Shown here: positions 34,148 through 45,821 of the stretch, in pieces
How positions within the stretch are numbered: position 1 is the first letter of the stretch
Layout: the number at the start of each line of letters is the position of its first letter
Assembly: GCF_026210795.1 (NCBI RefSeq)
Contig: NC_089460.1
Span: 682,001-746,000, forward strand
Direction: 5' to 3'
Source of the DNA: Rhizophagus irregularis
Taxonomy: Eukaryota; Glomeromycota; Glomeromycetes; Glomerales; Glomeraceae
DNA: 64,000 nucleotides
The notes under the pieces: model-generated
Seen by the model: only the letters and a program-made list of their open reading frames with translations
Database searches by the model: none
What the model was told of the DNA's origin: nothing
Position numbers and translations under genes: made by a program

Positions 34148-34826
34148 ATGGCAATAATCATGGTTATAACCAGTTATAAGTCATGACCAGTTAATAATCG
34201 TAACTAATATCGATTAGTCAAAGACTCTGACTAACTGTTTAACTAACCATTTTAACCGACCATTTAACTGACTGTTTAACTAACCATTTAACTAACTATT
34301 AACTGACCATTTAATTATTTAACACTTTTTTTATGAACTTAATCAATAAAAAAGTTATATAACATTTTTGTTAGCAAATTTAATCAAAAGAAAATACTTT
34401 TTAACATTTTTTCTTAATTAAATTCATTAAATAGAATGGTTAAATGGTCAGTTAAATGGTCGGTTAAACGATCAGTTAAATGGTTAAAAAAATAATCAGC
34501 CAAAATGGTCAGTCGGTTAAAAACTCTTAACTAGTTATAATTAAGGTTGCTTGCCGAAACCTAGGGATTTAGGCAAGATGGCGTTTCGCCGAAAAGCGAA
34601 ATTCTGCCGAAACTATATTAAAGTTATATTAAAAAACTGGCGAAACTTTGGAGAATGGCGAAACTGCCGAAACTTATTATAAATGCCGAAACTGCTGAAA
34701 CTCTGCCGAAACTATAATAAATCTATAGTAAAATTTTGACAAAACTAATTGTAAGATTTTGAAGAGGTTTAGACAAGCAACCTTAGTTATAATTGACCGA
34801 TAACTAACTGTAACTGACCCTAATAA
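34148..34826. mobile_element. fold-back with tandem GGTCAGTTAAAT units, hosting a MITE
   Basis: The left arm (34160-34320) has ACCAGTTATAA..GACCATTTAACTGAC.. units; the right arm (34430-34545 and 34786-34826) has the complement (GGTCAGTTAAATGGTCGGTT..TTATAATTGACC). Centre near 34375. The small element 34542-34785 is inserted in the right arm. No ORF. Confidence 0.6.
34542..34785. mobile_element. TAAGGTTGC-family MITE rich in GCCGAAA, copy 2
   Basis: Ends TAAGGTTGCTTGCCGAAA and AGACAAGCAACCTTA. Perfect 8-bp duplication GTTATAAT (34534-34541 and 34786-34793). 244 bp with many GCCGAAA words. No ORF. Confidence 0.85.
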
Positions 34827-37660
34827 TAAGTGCATAAGGTCTCATATCAGGATTTTTAAAAAATGAAAAATCATAATAAAGTTATGTAATCAAAATGAAC
34901 TATATAATTAATATATAAAAATTACTAAAAAAGAGAAATGTGACATATTATAGATGTGAAAAAAATATATTTTTATTTTATATATCATATAAATATTATA
35001 ATAGGTATATAAAGATTTATATTAAAAATGTAAAAAAAAATTAAAAAAATAAAGAATTAGAAAATTTGGCAATAATTTAGGTATATAAGATAATAAACGA
35101 TTTCTTTCTTTTACATTATTATTATAATTATTACTATTATTATTATAATGATGAGAAATTATATAAAAATTACTAAAAAAAAAAAATAATATATTATATA
35201 TATAAAAAAATATTAAAATATTAGTTTTAAAAAGTTAATATTGATTTTTTTTGCTGATTATATGGATTATTTTTTCACAATTTTTTTTAATATAAAAATA
35301 TATAACAAATATAGCTTTCACGTTTAATAATAAACCTACTTTTAGTTTTGATAAGACAGAAAGTTTATAAAATTACCAGATGGTATAGAATTCGCAAAAT
35401 TTATAAAAGCAAAGTTAGTAAATTTACAAAATATTAGCATAATGGGTATATATCAAATTTTTAACTCTTCATACAAAAATTTTTGACAAATTTGCTATCA
35501 TAAAGAAAATATATAAAGAGAAATTCAAAGCACTCAGAATTGAAGAAAATGATGAATATATATACTTGATATATGTTTTATTCTCTTTTACTGATACTTG
35601 AAAATGTTTCATAAAAATGAAGCTAAAAAGAACTTTAAAAAAAAAGTCATATAATAAAAACATATTAATAAATCCAATCAATAATAATTTAATTATTCCA
35701 GAATCCTTCTTTACAAAAATAGAAATTTTTAAAGAAGTTAAACATCAATTACTGGTCAAATTTATTGTATAATTAAACAAATCTCTAAATATATTAGCTG
35801 AGCTATTTACTCTAAAAGATAAAAATAGAAAAGTAAGTTATATCAAGATAATATTACAAGACATAGATATTGATAATAGCAATCTGAATTTCTGAAAATA
35901 AATAGTATTAAAAAACAAACTATGAAAAGCAGTAACTTTAGTAATCTATTATATAATAAAGTGAAAAAATAATTGTATACACTGAAAAGAAAATTAGCTT
36001 GATTATGATGGAATATAAAGCTTTTTGTAGGGATAATATTGAAAAATAGTTGTATATAATATTTCCGCTTTTTATAGGGTTCTAACTTGAAATCTTGAAT
36101 TATCTTAAGGAATGGGTTATGTGATAGTAATAAATCCAAAATGCAGAAGAAATATATCATATTAACTGTATTGATAAACCTATAAAATAAAGGAGTTTTA
36201 ACAACTCTTTTAAGAAGATTGCCTGTAAAATAATTTCTTACAACTTGAAATTTGAAGCAATATAAAAAATATGAGAAATTTCAGGCTATTATAATAAATA
36301 TTTTCAATTCTATTACTACAAATGTATTATATCTAACAGAAAATTCAACTTATTTAATGTTTTTACTATTAGATTGTAAAGTATTCAAGATTGTTTAAAA
36401 TAAAGAACATTACAAACTAATTATATATTACAACTTGTGGATGGATTTGGATAAAATTATTAATATAAATTGAAATTGCAAGAATTTCAGATGTTTAGAC
36501 TTGATATTTTATATCTTTATTAAATAGGTCTACACTAAAAAAGGATTTTTCAAAAGCAAAACTAAGGTATAAACTCTCTAAAATTATGTAAAAAATTAAC
36601 TTGAAATTGGGTAAAAATAAAAAGTAACCAAATAAATCAAGAAAATTGACAAGAGCTTAAACAGTATTGATAAACTAATAATTTTAGCTGAAATTCATTC
36701 AATATTAAAAAAACTGATAACAACCTAATAGGATTTAAGAAATAAATCTTTGGATCCTTATTAGTTTTAGAAGTGTAATTATTTGTAAAAAGGATTCATT
36801 GCCAACTTTTAACCTTTTTTTCTTCATTTGTTTTTTTTGTTTTTTTTTATTTCTTTTGTTTGGACTTTAGTAAACCCATAAAATATATCTGACATTACAC
36901 TATAGCAAGTATGGTACTGATTAGTTTTTATAAAGTTGTATTTATTACATTTTTAAACTATGATTGTATCTTTTTCTTTGAGTATAATAATAATAATAAA
37001 AAAAAAGTCAATATTAAAAAAAATGGAAAAATACTTTAAAAGTATTTTTTTTTAATATTTTAAAATTTTTATAAGTTTTTTAATAATTCTAAAAAATTAA
37101 AGTATAAAAAATTGTAAATAAAACTCTTTTTAATTGATTTCACATTTACTTTTTTAAAACATTTAAAAAATTTTACAAAATACAAAGTAACTTTTGTTAT
37201 TAAATTACTTAAAAACAGTTTATTAACATTTTTAATAACTTTCACTACTTTTTACTTTATATACTTTCTTTATTTCTTTTATTTTAATTAATATTTTCAT
37301 CCAAAATAATTGATAAGAAAATTAAATTATTCATTAATGTTATATATTTAAAGGTTAGCATATAAGTGCTAATATATTATACAGTACCAATAAAAGCAAT
37401 TTTTATACCTTTCTGAATTTTAACTCTTTAAAAAAAAATAATACATATTTACAAGTATTTATGAATAATAAATAATAAGTAATAAAGTATAAATGTCTAC
37501 ATAATATTATCATTAGTAATAAAAACTATGCAAATGTTAAATTTGTATATTCAAATATCTAACTGTGATAAGGCTTACTTTATTAATATCAAAAAAAATG
37601 AGAACTAAATACTTTTAATAAAATTACATATTAGCCTTTATAATTATATATCCAGAATAA
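34827..37660. other. AT-rich region, no gene identified
   Basis: Long AT-rich tract with homopolymers. Open frames on the minus strand (35469-35681, 35843-36160) are Phe/Tyr/Ile-rich translations of AT sequence with no motif. A few plus-strand pieces near 35700-36650 might be very old coding sequence, but I cannot support a gene. Confidence 0.4.
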
Positions 37661-37671
37661 TAATGATATAT

Positions 37672-37845
37672 TGGAATCCATATAAAAATCATTATACTTT
37701 GATAATTGGACTCTTTGCAATAAAAAGGGAGAAACTGCTAAAAAAAATTTTAGTTAATGCTAATTCTGTACAAATTACAATATTTGAGTATATTATTGCA
37801 AAGAGCCCAATTATTGTTTTCAACAATATATATATCAAATATTGG
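37672..37845. repeat. fold-back around GGGCTCTTTGCAATA
   Basis: AATTGGACTCTTTGCAATA at the left (about 37703) pairs with TATTGCAAAGAGCCCAATT at the right (about 37794), and the outer 30 bases also pair imperfectly. The plus-strand ORF spanning it (37663-37872) is therefore a shadow. Confidence 0.55.
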
Positions 37846-37872
37846 TCTGATCATCTTATTAAATCAATTTAA

Positions 37873-40840
37873 ATTATTCCTGATTAAAATGATCCTTTTT
37901 AGATTGTAAGCTAAATTAATATTTCACGTGAATTTAAAGACCTTTGTAAAATGCGCTATACTATTTCTAGATAAAATTCCATAAATCGGCGAATATTGGA
38001 TTAAAATGTCATAAAGGCAGGTGACTTTCTAACCATAATCGAAATAAAAATTAATTAAAAAGTCTAAGTAAACCTTTAGATTTTTACTTGAAGACAAATT
38101 TTTTTATGTAATTCATAATTTTTTTTTAAAAAAAAAACTCAATACATAATAGATTATATTTGTCTATTATAAAAAGATAACAAAGAAAAATTTTTTATTC
38201 GGAGAGGCTAAAGAAATATATTTTTAATTACAAATTTATGGGATTTAAATACACGTGGTTCAATGGTTGGATGAAGATAAAAGTAAACTAATGATAAGTG
38301 GTTTAAAGTAAAAAGTCTAAATTAGTTCAAAAAGAACAATATTTTATTAATTAAATCACGTAATTAAGATTTACCAGTATTGTTTAAAGAATTAATTACG
38401 CGAAATGTATGATATATTTTTTTCAAAAAAAAAATATATCAAATACATCATCATAAATAATTTGATGATGTAAGTAAATAAATAATGCATTGACCAAGTA
38501 AATATTGTAAAATTTTGTGGCGTTAAAAAAATAAGTGTAATATGGATAAAGCAACTTGACACCTTGTGACCTTTCACAAATATTTTCATAACCAAATGGA
38601 CACACCAATTTATCTTGATTAGGGAATTAGAGAAAAATTCTCAAGAATTTTTTTATGTTTCGTGAGAGTTTTTTTTCATTTTCGCGAGAATATTTTTTTT
38701 TTAAAAAATAAACTTTTTTTAGACTTTGTTGGGAGAATAAAAGATAAAAAACCGTTATCTCAATGCTTATCAGCATATCATTTCCAGAGTTTCTTGATGT
38801 TACCAATGAATTTTGAGTAATCATCACATGATTACACCAAGAAAATCGACGGAACCAACCCATTTTAAACATAGAAATCAAATCATGCGTGTTTTTCCGG
38901 TAAGAAAGTTAAGAGATTACAAGATTTCATCCTGATATATCCTATCGGCAAAAAAATAAGCAAAATTGATCGGTAATTCACTAATTTAATGAATGATAAG
39001 GCGTTACATAGGTGGGGGACATGGGAAATGAGGAAAATGAGGATTACCAGGTATTTTTCTTTGTAATAAATTTTTTTTTTTTAATTTATCTTTTTTCGTA
39101 TTTAAACAAAAAAAGATTTATTATTATTTGTTTATTATTACAGAGAACAACAAACTTGTTATATAAAAAATAAAAATAACTGTAATTTTCACAAGATTTT
39201 TTTAAAATTATGGTTAGTATTCTCATTACATAAACAGATAAATAATAAGATAAATAGATAATAATTCTCATTACATACATATTAAAACTTCTTCTTTTTC
39301 GTTTTACTTCTTCTCTTATGATTATCATTTTTCTTATCAATATCCGTTTCACGACATATATTGAGGAAATAAGTTCATTACTTATTACTACTTTTAAGCG
39401 CGTTTTCGTTATTAACACAACATTTTAGCCTCAATCTTTTTTTAAACAAAAATATTCAAGTCATTTTGCAAGTTTATTAACGAAAAGGGGAAAGTGGCGG
39501 GCTTAGTATTTGATAAAGAAATGATCTACGAACCTTAATTGAAAGGATCCATAGAAATTTCGTATTTTTGGTTTATAATAAAAAAAAAAAGGGTCATGTG
39601 TTGATTATTTATTGTTTTAATTTTAAAAGCAAAATTAAAGAATCAACTAGAAAATTATATCATAAATGCCACGTTTTTTTTTCTTTTTTTCATTGTTTCC
39701 GAGTTTTTATCGTATCTGTTGTTTACATATTTGTAATATTTATTCCTTTGAATTGATCTTTAAGTTTCAAATTTCAAATTAAAAAAAGTTGAAGGAAAAA
39801 CATTAATGATTTCTTTCATAATTCTCCAATTTTGTTAGTGTTTCAGAAATTATTATATTTCTATATAAAGAATATGTCATGATTACATGGATTTACAATC
39901 TACAATCTGCTTTTATCATATCGCATATTAAATTTGTAAAAAAAAAAAAACAATAAAAAGAATAATAAAAAGAATATTTAAATATTTAATTTATTTTTAA
40001 TTTAATAATGATAATGATAAAATAAACTAAACTAAAAACTTTTACTTGACTTGACTTTAATTGATAAACAACTGAAAAAATAGTAATTTAGTGTTAATTT
40101 AGTGTAATTTAGTGTAATTAGTGTAATTTAGTTCAATTATTATAATAATGATCCAAAATTGATCCTCATGACCCAAATTCTTTCTTTTTTCTTGAAAAAT
40201 CACATTTTCACACACACAACATTCCCACCCATAAACTGTAGTATGTAATTTCGTGTATCAGCTGTTTAAACTTTTATGCAATCTAATTTTAACAAATTTT
40301 ACACTGCCTTTTAATAAATAAATTTTTCATATAAAAACCCCTCTTTGTTTTTACCCTTTTTTTTTCGCCACCCGTTGAAATTTTATTTTATTTTTATTTT
40401 TTTTTTATAAAAACACTCGTTGGTTATTAAAATTTTCGAGTCATTTTATTTTTATTTTTATTTTCTTTTTCTTTTTTATTGTTTCTTATTTTTTTTTTCT
40501 TTTATGTCATAATAAAAGAATTTTTACGACAAAAACTTCTCGCTTTTTTGTAAATAATTAATTATATGACGTCGTAAATAAAATAGTAATTATATATATA
40601 TATATATATTATATTAAATATTCATTACATATTTGCCGTTTTTTTTTTTTCATTTAATAATTTTTTCTTCCTTTTTTTTTCTCGTTTTCTTCTCCCCTCT
40701 TAATAATTTCAAAGTTTTGCAAAAAAAAATATTTTTTACTGCGTAAACGTTGTTATAGCTTATACATAACTTACCTAAACATACCTTACTCATATTAACT
40801 CAGCAAAGTAACTTACGTAACTTTTTTATCCTTAATTTTA
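37873..40840. other. AT-rich intergenic region
   Basis: No gene supported. Around 39015-39050 a short ATG stretch ends in CAG|GTATTT, which could be a first exon, but no credible continuation was found. Pyrimidine-rich tracts (40430-40510) appear toward the gene at 41116. Confidence 0.4.
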
Positions 40841-40904
40841 CTTTTTTGTATATTTTTTGTATAAAAAAAAAAATATATTTAATACTTCTCTGTATATATT
40901 TTTC

Positions 40905-40960
40905 CGTTTCATTTTTTTTTCTTTTTTTCTTTTTTTCTTTCTCTTTTCTCTCTGTACACA
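40905..40960 (+). promoter_or_regulatory. CT-rich tract upstream of the 41116 gene
   Basis: A run of TTTTCTTTTTTTCTTTC and TCTTTTCTCTCTG about 160-210 bases upstream of the start codon. Such pyrimidine tracts are common in fungal core promoters; the role here is inferred. Confidence 0.4.
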
Positions 40961-41115
40961 ATACATATATTTATCCTCCTAAATTACAAGTCTTAACACC
41001 TCTCAAGTCTTTTTTTTTACGAAAAAGAGGATATTAATTTATACCAATAAAAAAAAACCACCAAAAAAAATTTTTTTTTTTCCATTATCATATCAAATTT
41101 TCTTAAAAAGAAAAA

Positions 41116-41615
41116 ATGTTTTTTACTTCTTGGATAAGCAATAGTTACGAAGAAGATACACCAACAGGAAATCAAAATATTCCACGTAACAATAATTATC
41201 ATTTTCGAGATTCATCGTCAGATTCTTCTGACGGTGAAATGGCTTCTCCAACAACACCTATTTCTCCATTTTCTTCTTCCCCATTTTCTACTTCAGCTCC
41301 TCGAAATGATATTACAATTAATAATAATAATAATAATAACAACAATACTACACCAAATTTGCAACGTCGCGCCTCGGAATCAATAACTGAAGCTGTTCAA
41401 TTCAAAAAATTACCTGTAAGAAGGTATACTTTACCAGGTAAATTGGGTTTATCAAAATTCTGGGAGGCTGGTCGTGATTCATCAGTTCAAGTTGCTATGG
41501 TAAGTTTGAAAATTGTTTATATTTAGTGTTATATTTTTATCATCTTTTTTTTTTTATCTTTTCTAATTATTCAATTTTTTATAAATTTTAGGATCATTGT
41601 CAATTCGGCTTGTGA
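41116..41615 (+). CDS. small Ser/Asn-rich protein with conserved-looking C-terminus, two exons
   Basis: Exon 1 is 41116-41499, intron 41500-41591 (GTAAGT..TTTTAG), exon 2 41592-41615 encodes DHCQFGL and a stop; total 135 aa. The N-terminal half is low complexity: SSSDSSDGE, SPTTPISPFSSSPFSTS, then an Asn run (NNNNNNNNN, from AAT/AAC repeats). The C-terminal 40 residues are ordered: VQFKKLPVRRYTLPGKLGLS, then KFWEAGRDSSVQVAM. RRYTLPG and RRASES look like basophilic kinase sites. A starting ATG after an A-rich leader (AAAAAGAAAAAATG) fits fungal usage. I do not recognise the family. Confidence 0.6.
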
Positions 41616-42000
41616 AAAAATATAACCGACAATATTATTATTATGTCAATACCAAAAAAAAAAATATACCAAAAAGTATTAAATATAACGGGTTTTTACC
41701 ACTCAAAATTTTATTAATCTTTTGCTTTTTTTATTATAAATGAAAAAATTCCTTTTTTTTTTTTTTTTTTAATATAACTTAGGCATACTTTAGGCATACT
41801 TAGGAACAAATCTTTATTTTACTGACACAAAAAAAAAAAAATGAAAATTAAAAAATAAAATGTATAAATTTTTTTTCAAAAAAAAAAAAAGAACATTTCA
41901 AAATATTTCTTATTTTTTTTTCTATTTTTCTATGTCTTGTGACTTTTTTATATAAGTTATCTTAATCAAATTAAGAATATTTTTAAACTAAGATTTGCTA
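41616..42000. other. 3' flank, homopolymer-rich
   Basis: A and T runs only; no gene. Probable 3' UTR and spacer before the hAT insertion site. Confidence 0.4.
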
Positions 42001-42008
42001 AATTTGAT

Positions 42009-44339
42009 TAGGGTGTCCAGGATGGGTTGATCACGATTTTATCACGATTTTGGCAATTTTTTTGCGATTTTATCACGGTCACGATTTTTAACAAAAATTT
42101 GCGATTTTCACGACTTTTTAATTTGATTGGATAATCTTTATTGATTTCAATTGGACGATCAATAAAATCTTTTTTTTTAGCCGAAAAAATTTCTAATCCT
42201 AACCATTTTTGTTCTAATTTTTTTTTCTATAAAAATGGTTGCTCCACATGTACGTTTGTCACAAAGTGCAGAGTATCGAGAGAATTATATTGTACAAGGC
42301 AATGTGCTGTGGTGTCGATTTTGCAATACAGGAGTTGAACATAAAAGAAAAGATACTGTAGATAAACATCTTCGTACAGTAAAACACCTTAAGAATAAAA
42401 CTACCGATATTAATTCACCAATTCAAAGAACTATACCATCATTTGAAAATACAATAAGTGAAAGAGAAAGAGTTAATACTGATGTAGTGGCTGCTTTCAC
42501 ATCTGCAGATATTCCTTTAGAGAAGATTGAAAAATTAAAACCATTTTTACTAAAATATTGTAAAAACGGTATGAATTTTATATTTTAAATTAAACTAACT
42601 TTACTTTATTACAATAATTTACTTATATAATTATTTCCATTTGCATTTTTATTTTTATAGGAGGCTTAATTACTGGAGCAAATCAGCTTCGTGAAAAATA
42701 TCTTCCATTATCGTATGAAATAGAATTTCAAAAATTGAAGACAGTTATAGTTAACAAAAGTATTTGCTTAACAATTGATGAGACTACTGACCGTTGTGGT
42801 CGTCACGCTGTTAATATTTTATTTAGTTTTGATAACCAAACTAAATTAGCTAGAACAAATTTTATACCTAATGTTAATGCCTCAATGATTTCTCAATTTG
42901 TTATAGATACAATTCATCTATATAATATTCCCTATCAAAACGTTATTTTTTTTATATCTGACAATGCTTCATATATGAAATTGGCATATTCCCATTTATC
43001 TCCTTTTTTACCAAAAATGAAACACAATTGTTGCCTGGCACACATCCTTAATCTAATTGGTGAAACTTGGATTGATTTTCAAAAATTTGAATTAGTTGAC
43101 AGATTGGTTTCTAATTTCAAAGCAATTTTTGTTTATAATTCACAAAGAAAAATTCGTTGGAAGGAGCATTTACTGCGAAATAATGTTGAATCTCCTACTT
43201 TAGCTCCATTACCTGTGAAAACGCGGTGGAACTCCTGGTTTTCATTTTTATATTGGATCAAACCTATATATCCTCATGTAATTACATTTATTAATACAGA
43301 ATATTCTATCAATCATGATTCAAAAGCTATCCGGTATCTTCAGACTTTTTGTGAACATCATGATCATGTTTCATATGTTGAAATTTTTATATTTTTTATT
43401 ACATACAATTGTGGCAGGTAAGAAAATAAATTATTAGCTATAACTTCATTAATTTTATTATACTTATCATTTATTGAATTTTATTCAGATTGTTTAATGA
43501 TTTGGAATTCTTTAAAATACGAAACAAAGCTATAGCTCCCTTTGTTTATTCACGAATAATAAACCTTCAAGCTTTTCTTTCATCAGGAAGAAGGAATCCT
43601 CCAGTTTCAAATGAAATAGAACAAATTTTTAATGAAAGAAATTATGATAGAGAACCATTTATCTCATTATTTTCTAAGGCTTTTGTGTTGGCTTATGAAA
43701 AGTGTGAAAAACATATATCTAATCATCCAGCTTTACCATTATTTAGAGCGATACAATGCTTTGATCCAAGATTTATTCAGTCCAATACGGCACATCATAA
43801 TATGGGAGACTATAGAATTATTGAAGAATTTCAATTTCCTATGGATATTTTAATACAAGAATGGGGTATTTACTGTGGATTAAATGAATCTGTTGAAGAA
43901 TTTGAAAATTTAGATGTATATTGGCGAGGTAAATCACATTTATTACCAGAACTTAGTTCATTAGCTTTGAGATATATATGGTTACCAGTATCTGGTGTAG
44001 ATATTGAACGTAGTTTTTCTAGTTACAAAAGTATATTATCGGATAGAAGAGTGGCACTTAAAGAAGAAAGCATTAAAATGCTTAATTTTCTTTATTTTAA
44101 TCTGAATGGTAATATTGATATTAATTTGCTAGTTAGGGAATAGTTTATAGATGAAATTTTTGTAAAGACGAAAAATTGTAAATAAAATAATAAAAATAAA
44201 AATTGTAAGTTTTTTAATGTTAATTCTGGTCGAAATTATGTTAATTTTGGCCAAAATTATAATCGCGATTTTCGCGATAAAATCGTGAAAATCACACGCG
44301 ATTTTTAGACCATCACGACAACCCATCCTGGACACCCTA
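42009..44339 (+). mobile_element. complete autonomous-looking hAT transposon
   Basis: Terminal inverted repeats TAGGGTGTCCAGGATGGGTT at both ends. A perfect 8-bp duplication AATTTGAT (42001-42008 and 44340-44347). Subterminal regions hold clustered TCACGATTTT / CGCGATTTT words (42030-42115 and 44250-44315), as expected for transposase binding. 2,331 bp with an uninterrupted spliced transposase gene. It lies in the otherwise intact gene compartment. Confidence 0.95.
42235..44143 (+). CDS. hAT-family transposase, three exons, intact
   Basis: Exons 42235-42568, 42661-43417 and 43489-44143; both introns are GT..AG (92 and 71 nt) and phase is kept, giving about 581 aa without a stop. The N-terminus has a BED-like zinc finger, CRFCNTG..KHLRTVKH (C27, C30, H45, H51). 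The RNase-H-like core shows TIDETTDR (D151), FFISDNASYM (D212) and CCLAHILNLIGETW (CxxH type). The C-terminal dimerisation/hATC region reads ELSSLALRYIWLPVSGVDIE followed by RSFSSYKSIL, carrying the expected Glu in GVDIERSFS. It cuts and pastes elements bearing the TAGGGTGTCC ends and could mobilise deleted relatives. Start ATG follows an A-rich leader. All catalytic-looking residues are present. Confidence 0.92.
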
Positions 44340-44347
44340 AATTTGAT

Positions 44348-45821
44348 GGGTTTCCTTGTAAATATAATATGATCTTCCAATAAATGATGAGTATTTTGCT
44401 TGCATACAATATAAACAGCTTTTTACATCGTTTTTTAATGATTATCTAAACTTTTTCCGTCGCTTTTTTAATGATTTTCGTGCACGGTTTTTTTTTATTC
44501 TAACGAAAATCTTTAGTTCTATTTTTGTTTAAGCTTAAAAAAAAAACCGTAGATTTGTTAGTTTCAAAATGTGAATATAATTGTAAAACATAAACATACG
44601 ATAAAAATCTCCGAGTCCCGAATTAGTCTTTTATAATTTTGATCGTAATATTTGAAATTCGTTGCTCAATTTTACTCCCTAACCCCCTAATCACAACCGG
44701 GTAGAACTATAGGATGGATCGTCGTGATAAGATGTTACTCGATGTTACTTTACTAAAAAAAAAATTCGGGAGTCCCAAGAATTTTTTTAGAAAGAAGATA
44801 TGACGCGAAGTGACCAAATTCCAATATCCAACATTAGTACTCTACTAAAAAAATTTCGAGAGTCCCAAGAATTTTTTAGAAAGATATGGCGCGAGGTGAC
44901 CAAATTCCAATATACAGTATCCAACATTAGTACTCTACTAAAAAAATTTCGAGAGTCCCAAGAATTTTTTTAGAAAGAAGATATGACGCGAAGTGACCAA
45001 ATTCCAATATACAGTATCCAACATAGGTACTCTACTAAAATAAAATTTCGGGAGTCCCAAGAATTTTTTAAAAAGAAGATATGACGAGAGGTGACAAATT
45101 CCAATATACAGTATCCTGTAGCGTCGTGTTAATGAAATTATGAAATTACTTATCTATAACATTATTTACTAATTGACCCAACAAATTATGTATAGATTAC
45201 TACAAAACCGAAAGAGGATTTTTATTCTTTATTTATTGAATGAAAAATATATAAACTACAATAACTTTTTTAAATGATAAGAATATTTTCTCCCTCCAAA
45301 AAATTTCTAATTTGGAGTTCGAAATTTTTAAATTTTTATCATAATTCCACTATAAAAAAGTAAAATATATATAAAACAAAAAAAAAAAATGTATATATAA
45401 AAAAAAATAGCTAAAATATGAAAAAAAGAATAATATATTTGCGCTATAGAAAAAAATATGATTCAATGAATTGGTAAAGCTTTATATATATATATAAAAA
45501 AACAAAATAATAAAGTAAAAAATGTTATATTATAAACGTGGTCAGGAGCAAAAAAAGAAATAGTAGGAAATAGAAAGTTTGATGAAAGAATAAAAATTCG
45601 CAAGAACAGTATTGTAGGAAAAAGGTGGGACAAAAAAAACTATACAAGAAGAAAAAAGAAAACTGTCCAATTTTTTTTCTTTTTTTTTTAAAAAAAATGT
45701 TAATATACAAGAATAGCCTCGATGGCAAAAAAAAAATGGCACAATCGGCCATCCCCAAAATGTTCCAAAAAATATTAGACTATTATTATTATAATTATAT
45801 TATTATTATATATTTATTATT
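44348..45821. other. intergenic, with a tandem repeat
   Basis: Holds the four-copy tandem repeat at 44746-45118 and AT-rich spacer. No gene; the open frames at 45525-45858 are A/T homopolymer translations next to the 3' end of the minus-strand gene. Confidence 0.5.
44746..45118. repeat. four tandem copies of a ~95-bp unit
   Basis: Each unit has TACT(C)TACTAAAA, TTTCG(A/G)GAGTCCCAAGAAT, TTTTTAGAAAGAAGATATGAC, GCGA(A/G)G(T)GACCAAATTCCAATAT, then (ACAGTATCC)AACATTAG. Copies start at about 44746, 44836, 44933 and 45028; differences are small indels. No ORF. Confidence 0.8.

Noticed and set aside
35843-36160. 105-aa Phe/Leu-rich minus-strand ORF
   Set aside because: AT-rich shadow with no family motif, no splice context.
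37663-37872. 69-aa plus-strand ORF
   Set aside because: Lies on a fold-back repeat; the reading is a by-product of the inverted arms.
38392-38881. Overlapping minus-strand ORFs
   Set aside because: Poly-T/poly-A translations; no motif and no conserved neighbours.
39010-39143. Possible first exon MGNEENEDYQ with donor CAG|GTATTT
   Set aside because: The downstream acceptor leads to a stop after a few residues, so no gene can be supported.
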